Shown here in pieces: positions 1 through 8,319 of a stretch of DNA of 64,000 nucleotides. The position numbers and the translations under genes are program-made. Source of the DNA: Onthophagus taurus (Eukaryota; Arthropoda; Insecta; Coleoptera; Scarabaeidae). Position 1 is the first letter of the stretch; each line of letters begins with the position of its first letter. The stretch is from assembly GCF_036711975.1 (NCBI RefSeq), contig NC_091976.1:4960001-5024000 (forward strand), written 5' to 3'. Under the pieces are notes generated by a model that was not told where the DNA came from, ran no database searches, and worked only from the letters and a program-made list of their open reading frames with translations.

Positions 1-959
1 TTTAAAAGAACTTAATAATTTTTAACAATAACCCTTATAATTAACATAAACTAAGAAGAAAATATTTAACACAATTCTGATTGATCACGTTAACCTTTTG
101 TTTATAAATAATTGTTAGTTTATTTTAAAAGAACTGAACATTCCTTAATAATAAACTTTACTTGAACTTCATTGTTAATTTCAAGTCAACTAACCAGAAA
201 CATTTTATGGACTGTTATAAATAATTTTCCAACCTACCAAATTATAAAAAACATATGTGAAACAAAAAGAATTCGAAAACTTTCAACAAAAATAAAATTT
301 TAATAAAAATAACAATATATTTATGAGAATTGTGAGGTTATAATTGTAGGTACATTACAAGGTCTATAGAACATATATTCTATAGACCTTGGTACAATAG
401 AGACTTGAAACTATAGCTAAGTTCAGGTCGGTACATCCAACATCTGACTTTCTAATTACCCCCACCACCCCCACATACGCACTCTAGATTATATATAAGA
501 CCTCAATGTTCGGGTGTTTTTACATCAACAAATTTTTAAAAACTTACTTCATATGTATGTTTTATGATAAGTTTTATAGACAAATTAATCAATAATATTA
601 TATGTAAAACATGTATATCTTTATTTCATTTCTCTACTATTACGGCTATTACGTTGTTTTAGTTCGTTGTTTATTATTATTATTAAAAAAATAAGTAAAT
701 GGATTTTGTTTGAAATGGTAAATACAACGGTAAATACGCGTACAGGAACGGGTTAAATTTGAACGGTTGTTTGGTTGGAACGAACTTATCTTATCTATTA
801 TAACTTATTAAAAATACAATGTTGTTTGTTATATTAAAAACTCGAAGAATCTACTAAGAGTAGGGTGTTCGTTCTTATACGTACCACGTTAACAATAAAA
901 TCGGTACACACAATTCTCATGAAAGTTGAAGAACATTAACATTGGCACTTACTTTTTTT
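1..959. other. AT-rich flank without a recognisable gene
   Basis: No credible coding region is seen on either strand; the open frames are short and low in information. The only structured item is a perfect 14-bp-arm palindrome at 358-391, listed separately. A pyrimidine-rich stretch with CCCCCACC runs lies near 460-480. The right part grades into the foldback repeat that received the Polinton. Confidence 0.6.
358..391. repeat. Palindrome made of two MITE ends
   Basis: The arms CAAGGTCTATAGAA and TTCTATAGACCTTG surround a 6-bp centre. The arm sequence equals the terminal inverted repeat of the small element at 23677-23936. This looks like an end-to-end remnant of that family with its interior lost, or a solo end pair. 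Function unknown. Confidence 0.6.
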
Positions 960-1240
960 TTGTAAGTGAAATCTAAAAGAAATCAAGAATCATTGTGTGG
1001 TTTAAAAATCGAAAGTTTTTTTTAATCGATGGAAAATCACTTAATAAGCCGTCACAAATTAAAAAAAAGTACGGAAAAGTATAAAACTTACCGAAAAATC
1101 ACTTTAAAGTTTCGATGTGACGTTATTAACCATGTTAATCATACATTTTCGCAGCCGCTGTACCGACATAACATTAATCCGATAAAATTTATGAAAGAAT
1201 TAACAATTTGTTTTTGTTACAACGCATATTTTCGGGTGAA
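960..1240. repeat. Left arm of foldback repeat, split by the Polinton
   Basis: The segment from about 960 to 1240 is the inverted counterpart of about 19940-20240: a block reading roughly AAAGTTTCGATGTGACGT here is found reversed on the far side of the Polinton. The same family reappears in part at 23984-24130 and 28945-29140. A 78-codon open frame at 1029-1265 lies in this repeat and has no gene-like features. The Polinton sits in the left arm, after the 6 bp GGTGAA at 1235-1240. Confidence 0.7.
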
Positions 1241-1686
1241 AGTAGTAGATAAAAGCCGATTCTAGAACCTCCTCTCAGAACCTCAGGTCAAGGCCAAGGC
1301 CAAGGTCACGTTGAGTGACCATGACCTTGACCTTGCCCTGAGGTTCTGGGAGGAGGTTCCAGAATCGGCTATTGCAAAGGGGGTCGTTGACCAGTAACCT
1401 TGACCTAAACAATGACCTTTACTTTGAGCTCACCTCAGGTCAAGATCACGTTTAGTGACCATGACCTTGATCAGTAACCTTGACCTGAACAATGACCTTT
1501 ACTTTGACCTCAACGGAGACCTTGAAGTCAACCTTAATTGTGACCATGACATTGACCGTGTACGTGACCTGAAATGAAGGTTACACGACGTGAGGCCATT
1601 GAAAACCCCACTTCGGAGGAGGTATGCTTTAAATAGCAGATAGAAAATCGTGTTCAACAGTATTGAAGTAAGAGTGTTGTGAACAT
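1241..1686 (+). repeat. Polinton left terminal inverted repeat
   Basis: 446 bp, paired without net gaps to 19303-19748. It begins AGTAGTAGATAAAAGCC. The outer part, about 1251-1370, is itself an imperfect palindrome (AGCCGATTCT ... AGAATCGGCT), so each end of the element could fold on itself. The middle is crowded with AGGTCA/TGACCT hexamers. A TATA-like TTTAAATAG lies at 1628-1636. The repeat ends 58 bp before the first gene start. Confidence 0.93.
1280..1640 (+). promoter_or_regulatory. Cluster of nuclear-receptor half-sites in the Polinton end
   Basis: About twelve copies of AGGTCA or its complement TGACCT can be counted by eye between about 1280 and 1570. Chance predicts fewer than one in this length. 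Two are in the extended form TGACCTTGA, complement of TCAAGGTCA, the known monomer site of FTZ-F1/SF-1/ERR-type receptors. They lie ahead of a TATA-like TTTAAATAG (1628-1636) and the first gene. The right end has the same cluster before the polymerase. That these sites drive transcription is inference. Confidence 0.6.
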
Positions 1687-1743
1687 AAAGAAATTGAGGA
1701 ACTTGTAGCTCCTATTTTAAGCAGTTTACATCGCTTAAATATA

Positions 1744-2226
1744 ATGGCATCGAGAAATCCAATTAAAGTCATCGATATGCAAGGGTTTACTTTATCTTCG
1801 GGATTTCGAGTTAAAGAATTGGCTATCGGTGATGGTGAGTCGATTTCCCATTTCATATTTCAACCTGATATAAGTTATGAAAGACTCAATAAGCGAGAAT
1901 GTCGACAAGTGCGTTGGGAGGAGAATAACTTACACCATTTGCATTACGAGAATGGATATGTGCCCTATAATCAACTGAAAGACATTCTGGAACAGCATAC
2001 ATGCGGAGTGGAGGTGGTGTTTGTAAAGGGATCTCAAAAAGAAAAGGTATTGAGAGACCTATTATCATCGGTAAAGCCAGTGATTATTAATTTAGAAGAT
2101 AATATATATTGCCCTTTGCTTTCGTTGAGTCAAAATTCTTGCGCATATCATTATAAATCGGAAAGCAGTTGTGCAATTGAAAATGTTAAATTAATTTTAA
2201 AATTTTTAAAAATGGATTTAGATTAG
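1744..2226 (+). CDS. Polinton lineage protein, divergent exonuclease-like fold (copy A)
   Basis: 160 residues, first gene after the left terminal repeat. It has a paralogue in the same element at 7754-8269. The two share an N-terminal D-x-Q-G-F block (here IDMQGF, residues 10-15), a following KELA, an F-Q-P block near residue 40, a central VEVVFVKG-like strand near residues 90-97, and a C-terminal C-x2-H ... C-A-x2-N-V motif (residues 134-149). The order D, VxVKG, then H with CA resembles a worn RNase H-like/DEDDh exonuclease fold. This is pattern-based inference; a catalytic set cannot be shown. No transmembrane or signal segment is seen. It is probably expressed from the terminal-repeat promoter. 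Confidence 0.6.
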   Translation: MASRNPIKVIDMQGFTLSSGFRVKELAIGDGESISHFIFQPDISYERLNKRECRQVRWEENNLHHLHYENGYVPYNQLKDILEQHTCGVEVVFVKGSQKEKVLRDLLSSVKPVIINLEDNIYCPLLSLSQNSCAYHYKSESSCAIENVKLILKFLKMDLD

Positions 2227-2539
2227 TGTTAAAATTTAAAATTTAAATAAATTAATTTTTATTGTACTGACTTTTTTTTTTTATTCAATTTAAATGTATC
2301 ACATTCCTAATCCTAATATATAAAATGGAAAAGAAAAACAACCGAATTAAATTTCATTTAATTTATTGAACTCGTCTTTAATAAATGATAAACAATTGCA
2401 TATCTTTTTAACGTATTATTTATGGTGTCAACTCGACGCCCCCGAGTTAGCAGTTCATGATGTTTTTTTTTGGTGTACTCAAGTCGAGTGATGACTCTTC
2501 TCGGGTGCTCCCGGAGGAGTGGAGCATGACCGGGTTGGA
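2227..2539. other. Intergenic stretch after the first Polinton gene
   Basis: AT-rich, with A/T runs just after the first gene stop and a short GC-richer stretch near 2440-2530 (repeated CTCGAGT-like words). No gene is seen. Confidence 0.5.
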
Positions 2540-2703
2540 TTTACTTTGAGCTCACCTCAGGTCAAGATCACGTTGAGTGACTATGACATTGATCAGTAAC
2601 CTTGACCTGAACAATGACCTTTACTTTGACCTCAACGGAGAACTTGAAGTCAACCTTAATTGTGACCGTGACGTCCCCACCTAAAATGATGTGCATAAAT
2701 AGC
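2540..2703 (+). promoter_or_regulatory. Internal copy of the terminal-repeat promoter block
   Basis: 2540-2674 repeats 1419-1553 of the left terminal repeat in direct orientation with few changes, including at least four AGGTCA/TGACCT hexamers. It is followed by a TATA-like CATAAATAGC at 2694-2703. It sits before the second gene, as though the promoter cassette of the element's end had been copied inward. Confidence 0.65.
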
Positions 2704-2828
2704 AAGTCAGGTTCATAAAAGATTAGTTTCATTGAAATCATCCGACGTAGTGGTGACATAACAACGCAGAACAAGTAAGTCCATAAACACTTGTCTTACA
2801 GCAGAAGTATTAATGTTATATATACTTA

Positions 2829-3728
2829 GTGGGTTCCAGACAACAATATACAAAAGCACCGAAGAGAAGTCTCGAGGTTCAACAGGCGGTGTCCAAAAAA
2901 GCGAGCATAAGTCCAAAGGTGATAAAACCCTCGTTGACACCCGTGGCATCTGAAGAGGTGTTAAAACAAGAAAAGTTTAATACAGTTATAGAGTGTGGTA
3001 ACAATATGCAAGCGGTCGCTGATGGAAAAGATTCGTTTGCAGACTTAAGCCCTTTTATTATGACGCAAAGTGTTAACGGTAATAATGAAGTAGTTTCGAG
3101 AATAGATAACATGGAGAGCTTAACCAACATGTCGGACAGTACAGTAAGAGCAAGTAGAGGTCCTCTATTTTCGGAAACAGTGTATGCACTAAATAAGAGC
3201 CGCACGAAATGTGTGGCAATAGGATTAAGTGCTGACTTACATTTTGAACCAGTGGTAAGGTTAATGGGAAAAGGTCAATGTTTAACATTAACGGAAAACG
3301 ATTGGCACAACATTATTATGTATAAGTCAACAATCACAAACAGTTTTGCTAATCAGTCTCCGTCGCAGATAGTGTTGTGTGGTGTCAGTATATCGTGCGA
3401 TTGGATGGAAAACGTTTGCAAGATTTTAAAGTTGGAGAGGGGTGGAGAATATGTATATATTGCATATGAATCGTTGCATGAGCTTTGGAACGTAGCAGAT
3501 TTAGTAGCAACTCGACTGAAATTATTGAGAACTGTGAATTACAAAGCATATTATGATAGTGTTATAAACGCGTTAGCTGCAATGGATGGAGATGTGAAAC
3601 GTAATATGTTAACGATGCTCAATGAATCGTGTTCTGAACAAATATGTATAAGTAAGGAAGTGATGTTGTACAATTTCGATAAAATCTTGTTGGATGTAGA
3701 TTTGTTTAAATTATTTCACAATCAATAA
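2829..3728 (+). CDS. Polinton protein of unknown function, possible PC4-like domain
   Basis: An open frame of up to 299 codons. It opens without an ATG; the first in-frame methionine is near 3007, so the true start is uncertain or lies in an upstream spliced leader (a GTAAGT ... TTACAG pair lies just before it). The first 110 or so residues are polar and probably disordered. A folded part follows at about residues 120-235: FSETVYALNKSRTKCVAIGL, then a G-K-G-x-C-L-T-L-T-x-x-x-W block. The spacing (short strand, basic loop, LTLTxxxW) recalls the PC4/Sub1 single-strand DNA-binding fold found in several large DNA viruses. That match is weak. It lies behind the internal promoter copy. Confidence 0.5.
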   Translation: MGSRQQYTKAPKRSLEVQQAVSKKASISPKVIKPSLTPVASEEVLKQEKFNTVIECGNNMQAVADGKDSFADLSPFIMTQSVNGNNEVVSRIDNMESLTNMSDSTVRASRGPLFSETVYALNKSRTKCVAIGLSADLHFEPVVRLMGKGQCLTLTENDWHNIIMYKSTITNSFANQSPSQIVLCGVSISCDWMENVCKILKLERGGEYVYIAYESLHELWNVADLVATRLKLLRTVNYKAYYDSVINALAAMDGDVKRNMLTMLNESCSEQICISKEVMLYNFDKILLDVDLFKLFHNQ

Positions 3729-3732
3729 AGAC

Positions 3733-3957
3733 ATGGGTAAGGTGCGGATTGATGAGAGTAAAAATGAGATGCATAGAATGTATGCATGGACTTATGCGTA
3801 TAGACAATCACGAAAGTGTAATTGGGAGGAAATGTATTTAGATCGTCTTAGATTTAAGAATAGAATAAGTTATGTAAATGATATGTTACACCTGTACTTA
3901 AGCAGCGAATTTAGAAATAAGATTTTTCATGAAAGATTTAAATATGTAATGACTTAA
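3733..3957 (+). CDS. Small basic Polinton protein, unknown
   Basis: 74 residues, starting 4 bp after the previous stop. Rich in Lys, Arg, Tyr and Met (MYAWTYAYRQSRK near the middle). No signal peptide, membrane segment or known motif. The tight spacing to the gene before it supports real coding, as in other compact Polinton clusters. A poly(A)-type AATAAA follows the stop. Confidence 0.5.
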   Translation: MGKVRIDESKNEMHRMYAWTYAYRQSRKCNWEEMYLDRLRFKNRISYVNDMLHLYLSSEFRNKIFHERFKYVMT

Positions 3958-4071
3958 AATAAATAAAATTTTTTTTCAAATGTGAGCGTATTATTAACCA
4001 TCCAATATTCACCGAATAATGTGCGAAAGCTATTAAATATAATGGTATGAATGTTAGGACAGTGAAACAGT

Positions 4072-4974
4072 ATGCATCGATCAAGCAAACGGTCTGGTCG
4101 AGGTATTGTGAATACATTAATCAATAAGCTTCCGATAGAACTACATTTGCCAGGTTATAATTATTGCGGTCCGGGAACCAAATTGGTAAAGAGATTAGTT
4201 CGTGGAGATCGGGGAGTGAATAAATTAGACGACGCCTGTAAAACGCATGATATTGCCTACGCAGCGACATCGAATTTAGCTGAGCGACACATAGCCGATA
4301 AAGAGTTGTATAAGACGGCGAAAGAGCGGTTGAGAAGTAAAGACGCAAGCTTAGGAGAGCGACTATCGTCGGCGTTAGTGTCAACGATAATGAAAGGAAA
4401 AACAATAATGGGTATGGGAATGCAAATTCGTGCCCTAAGACGTAGAGGGACAACTCGTCAGAAGTTGAAACGTGGCGGTAAGTTGTCGTTTACGCAGGCA
4501 ATGAACTTAGTGCGGCGAGCGATTGCACAGACCAACAGTACGAATACAAAGGGAGATGTACAAGTGGGTTACAATCTGTTGAAACCTTATCAAGGTAGAA
4601 TACTTAAACCGCGCGGAAAAATAATCAAGATTCCCAAGACGGGAGGTTTTTTACCCTTAATACTTGCAGCTTTGGGTGCTCTCGGTTCTTTAGGCGGAGG
4701 TGCAGCAGCTATTGCAAAAACCGTAAACGAAGCAAAAATAGCAAGGGAGCAGTTACAAGAAGCCCAACGTCACAATCGGGCTATGGAACCAAAAGCGATC
4801 GGCAGCGGTTTGTATATTAAACCATATAAGCAAGGTTGCGGACTAGTCATGAAAACGGTATCACGAAAATCAAAGCGACTAAAACGCCCCAAGAGGGCGA
4901 ACAAAATTGGTACAGGAATGTTTATTAATCCATATAAAAAGGGTTGTGGTTATAAAACTGTAGCAAAAAACTAA
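4072..4974 (+). CDS. Minor virion protein with phospholipase A2 domain
   Basis: 300 residues. Residues about 25-70 carry the parvovirus-type phospholipase A2 signature: LPGYNYCGPG (the calcium loop, YxGPG) and LDDACKTHDIAY (catalytic H-D pair). In parvovirus VP1 this enzyme helps particles leave endosomes. The middle is basic. Residues about 195-220 are a hydrophobic Gly/Ala-rich stretch (GALGSLGGGAAAIAK), like the membrane-active segment of adenovirus-type minor core proteins. The C-terminus holds two copies of a G-[ST]-G-x-[YF]-I-[KN]-P-Y-K-x-G-C-G motif. It sits upstream of the protease, as expected for a protein processed during maturation. Open throughout. Confidence 0.85.
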   Translation: MHRSSKRSGRGIVNTLINKLPIELHLPGYNYCGPGTKLVKRLVRGDRGVNKLDDACKTHDIAYAATSNLAERHIADKELYKTAKERLRSKDASLGERLSSALVSTIMKGKTIMGMGMQIRALRRRGTTRQKLKRGGKLSFTQAMNLVRRAIAQTNSTNTKGDVQVGYNLLKPYQGRILKPRGKIIKIPKTGGFLPLILAALGALGSLGGGAAAIAKTVNEAKIAREQLQEAQRHNRAMEPKAIGSGLYIKPYKQGCGLVMKTVSRKSKRLKRPKRANKIGTGMFINPYKKGCGYKTVAKN

Positions 4975-5054
4975 TAAAAATACCCCAACATTCTTTAACG
5001 GATGTAGAGTTAAGGCGATATGCACGAGCGCTTGATCTGTTAAACTTTCGTGGG

Positions 5055-5363
5055 GTGTACATGAGAAACAATTTACCGAAGAAAATCCGAAAACGAGAGA
5101 GTGGGATAATAAATCTTGATAATCGTACGGGTCCCGGTACTCACTGGACAGCTTACAACAAGGATGGTGTAAATGTTAACTACTTTGACAGTTATGGAGA
5201 TTTACGACCACCGATTGAAGTGGAGAAGTATTTTATATCGGATGGGGGGAGAAATATTGTGAGGTATAATTATCGACGATATCAAAAAGAAGATCAAACA
5301 AATTGTGGACAATTGTGTCTGCATTTCTTAGATAGTTTAAATACCAAGGAAGTATCCGTGTAA
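5055..5363 (+). CDS. Adenovirus-type maturation cysteine protease
   Basis: The protease of the adenain/Ulp1 (C5) type that cleaves virion proteins in adenoviruses and Polintons. Visible active-site blocks are GTHW (His), NYFDSYGD (Asp), and the terminal QTNCGQLCLHFL, where Gln and NCG-x2-C supply oxyanion and nucleophile residues. From the first ATG there are 102 codons, but family-like sequence ending in LNFRGVY precedes that ATG in the same frame, so the start is uncertain. It is placed between the phospholipase protein and the penton gene, the usual Polinton neighbourhood. Confidence 0.88.
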   Translation: MYMRNNLPKKIRKRESGIINLDNRTGPGTHWTAYNKDGVNVNYFDSYGDLRPPIEVEKYFISDGGRNIVRYNYRRYQKEDQTNCGQLCLHFLDSLNTKEVSV

Positions 5364-5371
5364 GATTAGTC

Positions 5372-6127
5372 TTGAGAACAACAATGGAACAAGATACAAT
5401 ACATACAAGTTATACATTTACGCTCACCGGAAGGGGGTCGGAGTTGTCTTGTAACTTTAACCCACCGATTTATTTGAATGAACTCGGTACATACGAGTTA
5501 GCTCTTTTAAATTTCGAAACGTTCAATACGTTACCTAATATCGATTCAACAAACAATATTTTACAATATGAAGATCATATGGGAAATTTTACAGAGAATA
5601 TTGAAATACCGCTAGGAACATACGATATTAACGATATTAACGAATACGTTAAAAAAACATTAACAGCGAGGAATATTCTCAGCGTGACTACACCGGGTAC
5701 ACAGATACGCATAAGAGGTAACAATAATACGCAACGTGCTGAGATAAAAACAAACCGGCGAATAAATTTTGCTAGCGATAATTCAATCGGTTCCTTACTT
5801 GGTTTTAACCCTAAAGTTATACCTAAAAACACGATAACAGAATCGGATCATATCGTGAATATAAATAAAACGAATGCATTACAAATTTATTGTAATTTGA
5901 GCTCCGGATCGTATACGAATGGACAACCCATGCACGTGTTGTATCATTTCTTCCCGAACGTACCGGCTGGTTTTAAAATAATAGAAGCTCCGCAACAACC
6001 GATTTACTTACCTGTTACAACGAACGTGATTAGTACATTAATAGTACGCATACTTGATCAGGACGGTCAGTTGGTAAACTTCAGAGACGAAGAAGTGACC
6101 GTGAGAGTGCACTTGAAATCGGTGTGA
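5372..6127 (+). CDS. Penton-like minor capsid protein
   Basis: 251 residues, beginning 8 bp after the protease stop. N-terminal FTLTGRGSELSCNFNPPIYL followed by ELALLNFETFNTLPNI is typical of the single jelly-roll minor capsid (penton) protein of Polintons and adintoviruses, which forms the five-fold vertices. The region GSLLGFNPKVI near residue 140 and a C-terminal beta-rich end (DEEVTVRVHLKSV) also fit. Length is normal for the family. No membrane segment. It overlaps or abuts the small gene that follows, indicating a compact capsid cluster. Confidence 0.88.
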   Translation: MRTTMEQDTIHTSYTFTLTGRGSELSCNFNPPIYLNELGTYELALLNFETFNTLPNIDSTNNILQYEDHMGNFTENIEIPLGTYDINDINEYVKKTLTARNILSVTTPGTQIRIRGNNNTQRAEIKTNRRINFASDNSIGSLLGFNPKVIPKNTITESDHIVNINKTNALQIYCNLSSGSYTNGQPMHVLYHFFPNVPAGFKIIEAPQQPIYLPVTTNVISTLIVRILDQDGQLVNFRDEEVTVRVHLKSV

Positions 6128-6144
6128 GTAGTAGGGTATTTAAT

Positions 6145-6315
6145 ATGGGTATAGTGTACGACGTTCGAAGAAAAGCACAGGAAAATCTGGGTGATAGAGT
6201 AATGTATAAAACGGTACGAAAGGATGTAAAACCTAACAGTAAGCGAAAATCAACTACCCAGTTAACACGCGTCAATCGTCAGTATTTAAGCAACTTAGGT
6301 TTTCAACTACTATAA
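6145..6315 (+). CDS. Small conserved protein between penton and hexon
   Basis: 56 residues from the ATG at 6145. The frame opens 21 bp earlier with GTG, which is unlikely to be used in an animal. Highly basic (VRRKAQENLG, KRKSTTQLTR). It ends exactly one base before the hexon ATG. A short basic frame at this position occurs in several Polintons. The charge suggests a DNA- or capsid-binding peptide, which is inference. Confidence 0.55.
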   Translation: MGIVYDVRRKAQENLGDRVMYKTVRKDVKPNSKRKSTTQLTRVNRQYLSNLGFQLL

Positions 6316-7578
6316 ATGGAGTCCTTAAACGTCACGGAGAAAATAAAAGTAGATAACTCGATTGTAAGTTACGAATATCATTCCCATCAACCGTTTGGTT
6401 CTACTAGCTTCGGTAACAATGATGAAATTCGTATAGGCATACCCGAAATAGACAATTACACATTGCCTCATGAAAGTTTTTTGTATGTGGAAGGGAGCGT
6501 ACGTAAACTGGATGCGAGTGGTAAAGCAACAAAAGATGCTAGTGCAACTGCAAAATTGATAAATAATCCTGTAGCGTTTATGTTCAGTGATATTCGCTAT
6601 CTTATAAATGGTGTTCAAATAGATGGAGTGAGAAACGTGGGGTTAACATCATGTATGAAAGGATACTTTTCGTATACCCCTCACGATATAATAAAGTTGG
6701 CGAACGCAGGTTGGAACATGGGCGAGGATCTGCTAGGTCAAGTGGTCCCAACATCCCCTGTAACGGATGCAATAATGGATAAAAATGGAAATTTTGGATT
6801 GAGTGTACCGCTAAAGACATTAATAGGGTTTGCTGAAGATTTTAAAACAATTGTGATGAATGTGAGACAAGAGCTAGTGTTAATTCGTAATAATGATGAT
6901 AATGATGTGCTTGTGAATACGGTAGAAGAACCGTTACAGTTAAAAATCGATAAAGTTGTGTGGAGAATGCCCCATCTAGCCGTAGGCTTACGAGAACAAT
7001 TAGCTCTAACAAAAATAGCAGGACGAAATATTGATCTGCAAATACCTTTTCGCAGTTGGGAAGTACATGAATATCCTTCTTTACCTCAAACAACAAAGCA
7101 TTCATGGGCTGTGAAAACAGCTCCGCAGTTGGAAACACCTAGATTTATAATAATTGGGTTTCAAACAAAGAAGAAAGGAAAACAGTTGGCGAACATGGCA
7201 ACCTTTGATAATGTAAAACTCACCAATTTGACGGTATTCCTAAACGGTGAACGCTACCCATACGATAATCTGAACGTGGACTTTGATAGTAATCGTGTCG
7301 CAGTGTTATATGACATGTATACACGCTTTCAAAAGTCCTACTATGGGAAGGAAGGAGAACCATTACTCACTCCGAAACAATTTATTGAAAATTATCCACT
7401 GATTGGAATTGATTGTACATATCAAGCAGAAGCGCTACACAAAAGTGGGGTAGAAATACGGATAGAATTTACGACAAAAAATCCGATTCCTGATGGTACC
7501 ACAGCATACTGTTTAGTTTTACATGATAAGGCGTTTCAATATTCTCCACTAACAAAAATCGTCAAACAAATGACTTGA
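6316..7578 (+). CDS. Major capsid protein, hexon-like double jelly-roll
   Basis: 420 residues. It starts MESLNVTEKIKVDNSIVSYE and continues with the Polinton major-capsid pattern: an early charged strand, then IPEIDNYTLPHESFLYVEG. The block LKIDKVVWRMPHL near residue 215 and FIENYPLIGIDCTYQ near residue 355 are also family-like, as is the end LTKIVKQM. Two jelly-roll domains are expected, forming pseudo-hexameric capsomers. Open over the full usual length, next to penton and protease genes. No clear break is seen. Confidence 0.9.
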   Translation: MESLNVTEKIKVDNSIVSYEYHSHQPFGSTSFGNNDEIRIGIPEIDNYTLPHESFLYVEGSVRKLDASGKATKDASATAKLINNPVAFMFSDIRYLINGVQIDGVRNVGLTSCMKGYFSYTPHDIIKLANAGWNMGEDLLGQVVPTSPVTDAIMDKNGNFGLSVPLKTLIGFAEDFKTIVMNVRQELVLIRNNDDNDVLVNTVEEPLQLKIDKVVWRMPHLAVGLREQLALTKIAGRNIDLQIPFRSWEVHEYPSLPQTTKHSWAVKTAPQLETPRFIIIGFQTKKKGKQLANMATFDNVKLTNLTVFLNGERYPYDNLNVDFDSNRVAVLYDMYTRFQKSYYGKEGEPLLTPKQFIENYPLIGIDCTYQAEALHKSGVEIRIEFTTKNPIPDGTTAYCLVLHDKAFQYSPLTKIVKQMT

Positions 7579-7753
7579 GTATGGGGAAAGAAGGGTTGGT
7601 AGTGTGTAGTTGGATCGGATCCTGAGCCGCATCGCACCCGTAGCTCATCATCCGAAATGTGAGACTTCTATATTCAGCGTAAACAAAAAAAAGTCGTAGA
7701 GTATAAGTTGTGCGACAGATTTCTACGGCTGCATAGTATGGATAATCGTGTTG

Positions 7754-8269
7754 ATGTACGGAAGCAAGATGTATTCAAATAAAACTCAATACATAATTCT
7801 CGATATACAAGGTTTCATGGTCAACGAAGATCAGTTCGTACCTAAAGAATTAGCATCATGTGATAGTAACAAATGCATAACCCACCACGTTTTTCAACCG
7901 AGTAGCAGTATAGCTTCATTACCATCTAAATATAGGAATACTGCAAACTGGTTAATGACACATCATCATTGCATCGACTGGAAAGTTGGTTTTATCCATC
8001 CAATGGAATTCGACGCCATAGTCAAATATCTGTGTCGGAATGTCAAGAAAGTGTATGTTAAAGGACCTGAAAAAATTAAATTTTTAAGACATATTATTTC
8101 CGCGCCGATATTTGCGTTGGAAGGTAGTATCTATAAACTTGAGATGGGTATACCGAGCTGTGCTTTTCACTCGCGACGAAGAAGTATGTGCGCTCTTTCC
8201 AATGTACGCCACTTACAAGAAGTTGTCGAAGAGGGGGTGCAAAACAAGGATGCGAAAGACAGTCGGTGA
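7754..8269 (+). CDS. Polinton lineage protein, divergent exonuclease-like fold (copy B)
   Basis: 171 residues from the ATG at 7754. Paralogue of the protein at 1744-2226: it shares IILDIQGF, PKELA, HHVFQP, a tryptophan-glycine block (DWKVGF), VKKVYVKGPEK and C-x2-H ... CALSNVRHL. Having two diverged copies in one element suggests an old duplication followed by specialisation. The fold assignment (RNase H-like, probably degenerate) is inference. It lies downstream of the major capsid gene with a separate leader of about 170 bp, so it is likely transcribed independently. Confidence 0.6.
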   Translation: MYGSKMYSNKTQYIILDIQGFMVNEDQFVPKELASCDSNKCITHHVFQPSSSIASLPSKYRNTANWLMTHHHCIDWKVGFIHPMEFDAIVKYLCRNVKKVYVKGPEKIKFLRHIISAPIFALEGSIYKLEMGIPSCAFHSRRRSMCALSNVRHLQEVVEEGVQNKDAKDSR

Positions 8270-8319
8270 CTATAAAGCAGAGACAAGTCGTAATGGGGGA
8301 TAGTTAAGAGCTGGTTGCG

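Noticed and set aside
1029-1265. 78-codon open frame before the Polinton
   Set aside because: It is part of the foldback repeat and runs into the Polinton terminus; no protein features.
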